DNA of 14,883 nt from assembly GCA_964569055.1 (NCBI GenBank), contig CAZMSZ010000171.1, positions 1 through 14,883 on the forward strand, read 5' to 3'. Below, in pieces: positions 9,212 through 14,883 of this stretch; position 1 is the first letter of the stretch; every line of letters begins with the position of its first letter. The DNA comes from JAWLGW01 sp964569055 (GTDB lineage: Bacteria; Planctomycetota; J058). The position numbers were made by a program, and so were the translations under genes. The notes below the pieces were generated by a model. That model had not been told where the DNA came from. It saw only the letters and a program-made list of their open reading frames with translations, and searched no databases.

Positions 9212-10487
9212 AGAGGAAGTAGTCCTTGCGGTCCTCAGCCGGCTCGAGGGCCTCGAGCTTGGCGGGGTTCTCGATCAGGTCCTCGATGAACCAGTTGACG
9301 TGGTTGTAGAGGCACGTCACCTCCTTGCACTCCTCGCGCGCGTCGAAGCGCTCGATCAGGCGCAGCGTGGCGTGCTGCGTCTGGCGCAGCTCCTCGGCGG
9401 TGGCGTAGGCGTGCTTCTCGCCGATCTGGGCCTGCGGGACGTGCCGGTAGACCGGGCAGTTGAACAGCCCGAGCGGGCTGAGGACCTGCCGGAAGAACTG
9501 CATGTGGCAGCTCTTGGGCTGGTCGGTGTAGTTGCGGTAGGTGCCGTTCTCGAGCACCTTGAGGTTGGTGCTCTCGATCACCCGGAAGCCGTCGCCCGCG
9601 ACCTCCTTGGCGCGGTCGACCTCGGCGCGGATCCGCGCCATGACCGGGTCGACCTTCTCCTCCTCCTGCGTGAGCCCGACGATCTCGGCGTTGTTGCGCT
9701 CGGCGCGGGTCAGGAACGGCTTGAACGAGATGTAGTCGAACCCGTGCGCCTTGGCGAGCTGCGCGGCGGGCACGATCTCCTGCACGTTCTCGTGGATCTT
9801 GAAGTCGTTCGCCTCGCAGTCGTTCCAGACGATGATGAAGCTGAACCCGATGGTGAAGTTGGGGTTCTTGGCCTTGATCGGCGGGATCTGGCTGCAGATC
9901 CACTCCAGGGTGACGCTCGCCTTGCGCGGCTTGTGCATGGCGACGAACGTCTCGTTGGTGCCCGAGTCGAGGGACAGCCGCACCCAGTCCTCGGGCTCGA
10001 GCACGTCGGCGACCTCGAGGATCTTCGACATCATGCTGCCGTTGGTGACGACGCCGAGCTTGAGCCCGAGCGACTTCATGTGGCGCATCACGTCCTCGAA
10101 CCCGGGGTAGACCGTGGGCTCGCCGCCGCCGATCACGATCACCGAGCGCAGGCCGCGCCGGGCCATCTCGGTGAGCGAGTCCTTGAGCTTGTCGTGGTCG
10201 TAGCGGATCCCCGTGTTGAGGATCTCGAAGTCGACGCAGTGGTCGCAGCGGTAGTTGCAGGCGGTCGTGACGTCGAGGTTGATCGAGAGCGGCGCCGCGT
10301 CGGGCGCGGTCGCGAGCATGTCGTCCAGGCTGCGGCCCTCGCTGCGCGCCGCGCGCCAGGCGATCTGCCAGCGCACGTAGTCCCGCAGGCGGTCGATCAC
10401 GTCGGGCTGGCGCAGCTTGGCCGCGAAGTCGTGGATCGGCGAGAGCTCGACCTGCTTCTCCTTGCCGGCCGTGACGAGCTTCTTCAT
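9210..10487 (-). CDS. Radical SAM enzyme with C-terminal auxiliary-cluster cysteines
   Basis: A 425-residue radical SAM protein. The cluster motif CNYRCDHC (Cys 77, 81, 84) follows a ~70-residue helical N-terminal extension; GGGEPTVYPGF at 120-130 is the SAM-binding GGE region, and VVTNGSM (146-152) and SLDSG (172-176) continue the barrel. The C-terminal part has spaced cysteines at 327, 344, 387 and 392 (SCHMQ, FNCPVY, ECKEVTCLYNH), as expected of a twitch/SPASM-type auxiliary Fe-S site, though the pattern is not the canonical SPASM one. The ATG at 10485-10487 has a GGGGAGAGGA ribosome site and overlaps the TGA of the upstream oxidoreductase gene (ATGA). The frame stays open far upstream, but that part is a shadow. 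Being third in an operon with hldD and a Gfo/Idh/MocA enzyme, it probably acts on a sugar or nucleotide sugar; the reaction is unknown. Confidence 0.88.
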   Translation of the reverse strand: MKKLVTAGKEKQVELSPIHDFAAKLRQPDVIDRLRDYVRWQIAWRAARSEGRSLDDMLATAPDAAPLSINLDVTTACNYRCDHCVDFEILNTGIRYDHDKLKDSLTEMARRGLRSVIVIGGGEPTVYPGFEDVMRHMKSLGLKLGVVTNGSMMSKILEVADVLEPEDWVRLSLDSGTNETFVAMHKPRKASVTLEWICSQIPPIKAKNPNFTIGFSFIIVWNDCEANDFKIHENVQEIVPAAQLAKAHGFDYISFKPFLTRAERNNAEIVGLTQEEEKVDPVMARIRAEVDRAKEVAGDGFRVIESTNLKVLENGTYRNYTDQPKSCHMQFFRQVLSPLGLFNCPVYRHVPQAQIGEKHAYATAEELRQTQHATLRLIERFDAREECKEVTCLYNHVNWFIEDLIENPAKLEALEPAEDRKDYFL

Positions 10488-11467
10488 GCGTCCTCTCCCC
10501 TGGCGGTCGCCGCCACGAGGGCCTGGAGGTGAGCCATGCCGTCGGAGACGGCCGCCCGGTCCGGCGGATCGCCGCCGGCCGCGCGCTGCACGAACGCCGC
10601 CACCGAGGCGGCCAGGGGGTCCCGGACCGGGACGGAGGCCTGATTCGTGGCCCCCTCGGCGACGAATGATATCGCGTAGTCCGGGAGATTCACGCGTCGG
10701 CAGGCCCGCGCGCCGTTGATCGCGTAGCCCGCCGGGCGGGGGATGGTCTCGCTGCGGCGCAGGGTGAGCTCGGCCTCGACGGGGCCGCTCGCGGCGCGAT
10801 GCACCCACCGCAGCACGAGCCCCTCGGGGTCCTGCTCCACCACCCGGATCGCCTCGAGCTCGCCGCGGCCCACCAGGGCCTGCAGCATACTGAGCGGGTG
10901 CGACGCCGAGTCGACCACCATGGTCCGCCCCCGGCTCGCGGGCGCCAGCCACATGGCGAACCGCTCGACCGGCCGCCCCGGTCCGTAGGCGCCCGGGTGG
11001 AGCGCGCGGAACGCCTCGAGCGTGAACGGCCACTGGGCCCCGACCGCGAGCGTGCGGCCCGCCGCCGCGAGCGCGTCCGCCACCGCCTCCGCCCGGGCGC
11101 GGGCCAGGGCGGCCCCGTCCGGCCCCAGCAGCGCGTCCGACCAGAACAGCGGCTTCTCGCACAGCACGTGGCAGCCCGCCGCCGCCGCCTGCTCGAGCTG
11201 CTCGAGGTGGGCCTCGGGCGGCGAGCAGATCGCGACCGCGTCCACGTCCTCGCGCTCGAGCAGCTCGGCCAGGCGGGTGTAGCCGCGGCAGTCGAGGCCG
11301 TGGCGCTCGCGCAGCGCGGCGCGCGCCTCGTCCACCGTGGCCGCGCTGGTGCCGACCACCGCCACGACCTCGCAGCCGAGCCCCGCCAGCTCGCGGGCGA
11401 TGAACTCGCCCGTGCCCTGGCGGCGCCGCCGGGCGCCGACGACGGCCACGCGCCCGCGGAAGCTCAC
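10484..11467 (-). CDS. Gfo/Idh/MocA-family NAD(P)-dependent oxidoreductase
   Basis: A 327-residue dehydrogenase. It opens with a Rossmann fold (RVAVVGARRRRQGTGEFIA at 6-24), continues with DAVAICSPPEAH (76-87) and the family's lysine motif CEKP at 103-106, then QWPFTLEAFRALHPG, and has the conserved D-x3-H (Asp186, His190 in VVDSASHPLSML) in the C-terminal substrate domain. Family members oxidise or reduce hydroxyl groups of sugars and inositols, and the substrate cannot be read from the motif set. The start is GTG at 11465-11467, overlapping the hldD TGA (GTGA), and the stop overlaps the radical SAM ATG, so the three genes are translationally coupled. The glycine motif here is unusual, with four consecutive Arg residues. 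Confidence 0.85.
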   Translation of the reverse strand: MSFRGRVAVVGARRRRQGTGEFIARELAGLGCEVVAVVGTSAATVDEARAALRERHGLDCRGYTRLAELLEREDVDAVAICSPPEAHLEQLEQAAAAGCHVLCEKPLFWSDALLGPDGAALARARAEAVADALAAAGRTLAVGAQWPFTLEAFRALHPGAYGPGRPVERFAMWLAPASRGRTMVVDSASHPLSMLQALVGRGELEAIRVVEQDPEGLVLRWVHRAASGPVEAELTLRRSETIPRPAGYAINGARACRRVNLPDYAISFVAEGATNQASVPVRDPLAASVAAFVQRAAGGDPPDRAAVSDGMAHLQALVAATARGEDA

Positions 11468-12453
11468 GGGGTCGGCGCCGGCTCCGCGCGCCGCGCGCCC
11501 CGCTCGTCGAGCTCCTCCTCCCAGGCCGGCACCGAGCGCGCCACCCCCTCGGCGAGCGGCGTGAACGGCGCGTCGTAGCCGGCCGCGCGCAGGCCGCCGA
11601 GATCCGCCTCGGTGAAGCTCTGGTAGCGTCCCGCCAGCGCCGGGTCGAACGGCACGTACTCGATCACGCCGTGGCCGATCGCCTCGATCACGCACCCGGC
11701 CACCTCGTTGAACGAGGCGCTCCGCCCGCTGCCGAGGTTGAAGATCCCCTGCCGCGGCGGCCCGTCGCCGAAGAACAGGTTGACCCGGGCCACGTCCTCC
11801 ACGAACACGAAGTCGCGCCGCTGCTCGCCGTCGCCGTAGCCGCCGGTCCCCTCGAACAGCCGCGCCGCGCCGGTCTCGAACAGCTGGCGGTGGATCTGGT
11901 GGACCATGGACGCCATGCGCCCCTTGTGCCCCTCGCGCGGCCCGTAGACGTTGAAGTAGCGCAGCCCGACCACGGTGCTCTCGGCGCTCTCGAGGTGCCG
12001 CCGCACGTGCTGGTCGAAGGCGAGCTTGCTGTAGCCGTACGGGTTGAGCGGGCGCTCGTGCTCGGGGGAGGGCACGAACCGGCGCGACGCGCCGTAGACC
12101 GCGGCGCTCGAGGCATAGACCAGCGGCACCCGCTCGCGGAGCGCGTGCCGCAACAGCAGCTTGCTGCACTCGAAGTTGAGCGCCATCAGCGTGCGCCCGT
12201 CGCGCTCGCGCGTGTCGGTGCGCGCGCCCTGGTGGTAGATCCGGGTCAGCGCGCCCGCGAGCTTGCCCTGCTCGAGCGCCGCGTAGAAGGCGGCCCGGTC
12301 CATGTAGTCGGCGATCTGGCAGTCGCGCAGGTTGCGGAACTTCTCGCCGCGGGTCAGGTCGTCGACCACGAGCACGTCGGTGACGCCGCGCGCGTTGAGG
12401 GCGCGCACGAGGTGGCTGCCCACGAACCCCGCGCCGCCGGTGACCAGGTGCAT
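11464..12453 (-). CDS. hldD: ADP-L-glycero-D-manno-heptose 6-epimerase (HldD)
   Basis: HldD (RfaD/GmhD) epimerises ADP-D-glycero-D-manno-heptose at C6, the last step before heptosyltransferases such as the one at 1654-2706 use it. The 329-residue protein has NAD(P)-binding GGAGFVGSH at 6-14, YASSAAVYG with Ser115/116, catalytic Tyr139 and Lys143 (YGYSK), and RYFNVYGPREGHKGRMAS with Lys177, matching E. coli Ser116, Tyr140, Lys144 and Lys178. FTEADLGGLRAAGYDAPF is also typical. The ATG at 12451-12453 begins exactly at the family N-terminus; the frame is open upstream to 12501 but adds only Arg/Gly-rich residues. It is the first gene of a three-gene operon. A C-terminal extension of ~20 residues (Glu/Arg/Pro-rich) exceeds the E. 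coli length of 310. Confidence 0.94.
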   Translation of the reverse strand: MHLVTGGAGFVGSHLVRALNARGVTDVLVVDDLTRGEKFRNLRDCQIADYMDRAAFYAALEQGKLAGALTRIYHQGARTDTRERDGRTLMALNFECSKLLLRHALRERVPLVYASSAAVYGASRRFVPSPEHERPLNPYGYSKLAFDQHVRRHLESAESTVVGLRYFNVYGPREGHKGRMASMVHQIHRQLFETGAARLFEGTGGYGDGEQRRDFVFVEDVARVNLFFGDGPPRQGIFNLGSGRSASFNEVAGCVIEAIGHGVIEYVPFDPALAGRYQSFTEADLGGLRAAGYDAPFTPLAEGVARSVPAWEEELDERGARRAEPAPTP

Positions 12454-12583
12454 GCTGCCAGGCTCCCGCCGGGACCGCGCGCCGGCCCCGAGCGGGCCCA
12501 CGCTAACCCGCCGGCGCTCGACGGGGCAGCGCGAGACCGATCCATGACTTACGTCGTGACGAGGGCGGCGCCCGCGATCACGC

Positions 12584-12613
12584 TTGATCCCGCTCGGCGG
12601 GGCGCGCTATCGT
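12584..12613 (+). promoter_or_regulatory. Candidate sigma-70 promoter overlapping upstream edge of the Fur-like site
   Basis: TTGATC (12584-12589) and TATCGT (12608-12613) are 18 nt apart, a reasonable housekeeping-type promoter in a GC-rich genome. The start point would fall near 12620, just before the palindrome centred at 12635, where a bound repressor would block transcription. The -35 hexamer lies in GATCA-CGCT-TGATC (12576-12589), itself a small inverted repeat. Each hexamer has mismatches, so this is tentative. Confidence 0.3.
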
Positions 12614-12620
12614 GCTCGCC

Positions 12621-12695
12621 ATGCGATTGAGAATGATTCTCAATCTCGTTCCCAAGCACGCGCCGCCCAACCGGCGCGTGGCCCCGTTCGATTGA
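12621..12695 (+). CDS. Possible 24-codon leader ORF
   Basis: ATG at 12621 opens a 24-codon frame beginning MRLRMILNLVPK and ending RVAPFD, closed by TGA at 12693-12695. It begins 4 nt before the Fur-like palindrome and contains the 12657-12680 hairpin. There is no Shine-Dalgarno; if the candidate promoter is right the start codon would be almost at the 5' end, so translation would be leaderless. It may be only a chance frame, and nothing about its sequence suggests a function. Confidence 0.2.
   Translation: MRLRMILNLVPKHAPPNRRVAPFD
12625..12645. promoter_or_regulatory. Fur-box-like operator (perfect 10-1-10 palindrome)
   Basis: A perfect inverted repeat with arms GATTGAGAAT (12625-12634) and ATTCTCAATC (12636-12645) around G12635. 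The inner 15-mer TGAGAATGATTCTCA matches the 7-1-7 Fur consensus TGATAATnATTATCA at all but the two symmetric positions. In a ~70% GC setting a perfect AT-rich 21-mer palindrome is very unlikely by chance. Fur represses when iron-loaded, so the prepilin gene downstream, or hldD on the other strand, may be iron-controlled. Confidence 0.7.
12657..12680 (+). other. Strong hairpin in the prepilin leader
   Basis: CACGCGCCG (12657-12665) pairs perfectly with CGGCGCGTG (12672-12680) over a 6-nt loop. No U-tract follows, so it is not a textbook terminator. It is followed by a second possible stem, GGCCCCG (12680-12686) with CGGGGCC (12719-12725), after which GTTTCGCCTT is slightly T-rich. The arrangement could be an RNA structure in the leader between the two palindromic sites. 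Confidence 0.45.
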
Positions 12696-12745
12696 TCGGC
12701 ACCCAGTGGTGGGCGCGGCGGGGCCGTTTCGCCTTCGGACCTAGT

Positions 12746-12760
12746 TGAGACTGAGTCTCA
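12746..12760. promoter_or_regulatory. Second palindromic operator-like site (7-1-7)
   Basis: TGAGACTGAGTCTCA is a perfect 7-1-7 inverted repeat that differs from the core of the upstream Fur-like site only at the symmetric pair A to C and T to G. It ends 11 nt before the AGGAGG of the prepilin gene. It could be a weaker site for the same regulator or a site for another FUR-family protein. Confidence 0.5.
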
Positions 12761-12782
12761 CTTTCATGCTCAGGAGGATCCC

Positions 12783-13649
12783 GTGAACCTTCGTCTCCGC
12801 CGCCACCGCGGCTTCACCCTGCTCGAGCTGCTGGTCGTGATCGCGATCCTCGCGACGGTCGCCGGCGGCCTGCTCGTGGCCTACGACGGCCTCGACACCG
12901 ACGCCGCCGAGGCCCAGGCCACGTTCAACATGGCCGCGATCGACAAGGCCGTGCGGACCTACCGCACGATCAACAAGGCCTTCCCTGACAACCTCGACGC
13001 GCTGGTCACGAACAACACCACCCTGCCCGCATTCTTCGCCGGCCTGCCCGCCAAGCTGCAGGGCAGCGACGCGGACGTGACGAGCGACGCGACCGCGGGC
13101 GACGACGGCAAGCTCGCGTTCTATGCCCTGACCGTGAACGGGGCCGCCGCGCTCAGCAACGCGGGGATCACCACGCTCCGGTACATCGACGACGCCAACA
13201 ACCTCACGACCGACATCCCCAACCGGGCGTTCGACGACCCCGACCGCGGCCATGGCGTCGGGGTCGCGGTCGCAAGCGGCATTCAAGTGGCGATCATCGA
13301 GACCGTCAACCACGGTGAGGACGCGACCGAGACCAAGCCGCGCCTGCGCGACATCGCTGGGCTCCCCGCGGGCAAGGAGCACATCGTGGTCGCCTTCGGC
13401 CTCGGCAACAACAGCAGCATGGTCGCCGGCCCGGCCGCGAACCTCTCCGAGGCGCCCTGGTACACCAAGGTCGCCAAGGACGAGTACGGCCGGTTCCTGC
13501 TCCTGTTCCACCTCGGTAGCGACACCGATGCGACCGCTGGGGTCTCCGAGGACGAGATCTTCGAGACCGCCCGGTTCCTCGGCGTGCTCGACACGCGCGG
13601 CGACTGGATCGACGAGGAGTTCGCCGAGTTCACCAACCAGAAGAGCTAG
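12783..13649 (+). CDS. Prepilin-like protein with type IV/type II secretion N-terminus
   Basis: The 288-residue protein has a class III signal peptide: basic leader MNLRLRRHRG, cleavage after Gly10, then FTLLELLVVIAILATVAGG with Glu at mature +5 (residue 15), as prepilin peptidase PilD substrates have. The hydrophobic helix runs to about residue 31, continuing into the amphipathic AQATFNMAAIDKAVRTYRTINKAFPD, typical of GspG/GspH-like pseudopilins. The C-terminal ~200 residues are an unrecognised globular domain rich in Asp, Thr and Ala. It is longer than usual major pilins (about 150). The GTG start is backed by AGGAGG 5 nt upstream. No pilus or secretion genes are nearby. Its promoter region carries Fur-like sites, and a hairpin follows the stop. 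It could be a minor pilin or a substrate of a secretion system encoded elsewhere. Confidence 0.87.
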   Translation: MNLRLRRHRGFTLLELLVVIAILATVAGGLLVAYDGLDTDAAEAQATFNMAAIDKAVRTYRTINKAFPDNLDALVTNNTTLPAFFAGLPAKLQGSDADVTSDATAGDDGKLAFYALTVNGAAALSNAGITTLRYIDDANNLTTDIPNRAFDDPDRGHGVGVAVASGIQVAIIETVNHGEDATETKPRLRDIAGLPAGKEHIVVAFGLGNNSSMVAGPAANLSEAPWYTKVAKDEYGRFLLLFHLGSDTDATAGVSEDEIFETARFLGVLDTRGDWIDEEFAEFTNQKS

Positions 13650-13667
13650 CGCGACGCCTTCCGCCGC

Positions 13668-13698
13668 CGGGGCTCGCTCGCGCCGCGAGCGAGCCCCG
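13668..13698. terminator. 14-bp perfect hairpin, bidirectional terminator candidate
   Basis: CGGGGCTCGCTCGC (13668-13681) pairs exactly with GCGAGCGAGCCCCG (13685-13698) around a GCC loop. It lies between the convergent stops of the prepilin gene (13649) and the lipoprotein gene (13708). There is no U-tract on either strand, so U-independent intrinsic termination or a Rho-assisted pause are both possible. Confidence 0.65.
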
Positions 13699-13707
13699 CG
13701 GCACGTA

Positions 13708-14082
13708 CTACTGCTGCACCAGCTCGATCGAGGTGGCTCGCAGCACGTCGCCCTCGAGCGTGCCGACGATCCGGGCCTTGGCGTCCTGCTTGCCGCAGAA
13801 CGGCATCTTCCCCAGCGTCTCCTGCAGCGAGTGCTCGATCTTGACGTGCTTGCCGTCGATCACGGCCCACTCGCTGCACTTCTTGACCTCGGGCAGCACG
13901 CAGCCGCAGGCCACGTCGTAGACGATCGCCTCGCCGGCCGTGGCCGCGGCCGCGGGCGCGGGGGTGGCCGAGGCTTCGGACGGCGCCGGCGCGGCGGCAG
14001 CAGGCTTCACCGGCTCGACCTTCACACAGCCGCTCACCAGGAGCGCGAGCGCCAGCGCGGCGCCGCTCACGATCATTCGCAT
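13708..14082 (-). CDS. Small Cys-rich lipoprotein, DUF6370-like
   Basis: A 124-residue lipoprotein. The signal peptide ends in lipobox LVSGC, with the acylated Cys at 19 and Val at +2, which favours the outer membrane. An Ala/Pro-rich linker (about 25-50) leads to a compact domain with Cys59, Cys61, Cys69 and Cys96 (VACGCVLPEVKKC, then MPFCGKQDA) and IDGK between them, ending GTLEGDVLRATSIEL. The order of CGxC-like, Cys, IDGK, FC and a final beta segment resembles what I know as DUF6370; the match is from memory. Four cysteines could bind a metal or form two disulfides. The ATG has AGGAG about 6 nt upstream and lies 39 nt after the stop of the activator at 14122, so they are probably cotranscribed. 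It converges on the prepilin gene. Confidence 0.8.
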   Translation of the reverse strand: MRMIVSGAALALALLVSGCVKVEPVKPAAAAPAPSEASATPAPAAAATAGEAIVYDVACGCVLPEVKKCSEWAVIDGKHVKIEHSLQETLGKMPFCGKQDAKARIVGTLEGDVLRATSIELVQQ

Positions 14083-14121
14083 GGGGGTCTCCTCTTCCGC
14101 GCGAGCGCGGGCCCCCCCATG

Positions 14122-14883
<762 letters not shown>

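Larger units (their letters stand above)
12454..12782. other. 329-bp divergent regulatory region between hldD and the prepilin gene
   Basis: It must contain the promoters of hldD (minus) and the prepilin gene (plus). On the plus strand I see a candidate promoter (12584-12613), a Fur-box-like palindrome (12625-12645), a possible 24-codon ORF (12621-12695), a 9-bp stem hairpin (12657-12680), a longer-range pairing GGCCCCG/CGGGGCC (12680-12686 with 12719-12725), a second palindrome (12746-12760) and the ribosome site AGGAGG (12772-12777). The palindromes and the segment 12741-12765 are AT-richer than the surroundings. No hldD promoter is recognisable. Confidence 0.7.

Noticed and set aside
10488..11162. 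N-terminal extension of the radical SAM frame
   Set aside because: The extra residues are Gly/Arg/Pro-rich and overlap the Gfo/Idh/MocA gene in another frame. The ATG at 10485-10487 has a ribosome site and an ATGA overlap.
11468..12169. N-terminal extension of the oxidoreductase frame
   Set aside because: It overlaps hldD out of frame; the Rossmann fold begins right after the GTG at 11467.

Overview
The window is very GC-rich, Gram-negative chromosomal DNA, most likely from a metagenome-assembled draft, because it carries a run of exactly 100 Ns. Two LPS-heptose genes (a heptosyltransferase and hldD) show an outer membrane. Three NtrC-type sigma-54 activators in 15 kb, a TPR/zincin protein and the extreme GC content point to Myxococcota or a neighbouring lineage formerly placed in Deltaproteobacteria. 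This placement is inference; there is no rRNA or marker gene here.

Layout. 1-2.7 kb (minus): heptosyltransferase, then QueE (7-deazaguanine pathway), then a 285-aa protein of unknown function whose stop codon lies inside a nested palindromic repeat. 2.7-4.9 kb (plus): a GAF-like/AAA+/Fis sigma-54 activator whose stop overlaps the start of a TPR/zinc-metallopeptidase gene. 5.1-7.8 kb (minus): an NtrB/NtrC-like histidine kinase and response regulator pair. 7.8-8.6 kb: an 820-bp non-coding stretch with diverged tandem repeats and the N gap, ending in a possible sigma-54 promoter before a small two-TM membrane protein (8.6-9.15 kb, plus). 9.2-12.45 kb (minus): a tightly coupled three-gene operon, hldD, a Gfo/Idh/MocA oxidoreductase and a radical SAM enzyme, with 4-nt and 3-nt overlaps. 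12.45-12.78 kb: a regulatory region with two related 15-bp palindromes, one a very good Fur-box match, a strong hairpin and a possible 24-codon ORF, leading to a solitary prepilin-like gene (12.8-13.65 kb, plus). 13.7-14.88 kb (minus): a third sigma-54 activator, cut by the window edge and carrying GAFTDA in place of GAFTGA, followed by a small Cys-rich lipoprotein.

The most interesting items are the hldD-oxidoreductase-radical SAM operon, which could make a modified nucleotide-heptose (inference by analogy with radical SAM/reductase pairs in aminoglycoside biosynthesis), and the apparently iron-responsive leader in front of the lone prepilin gene. All three convergent gene junctions are closed by perfect GC-rich hairpins without U-tracts, so they probably share one termination style.
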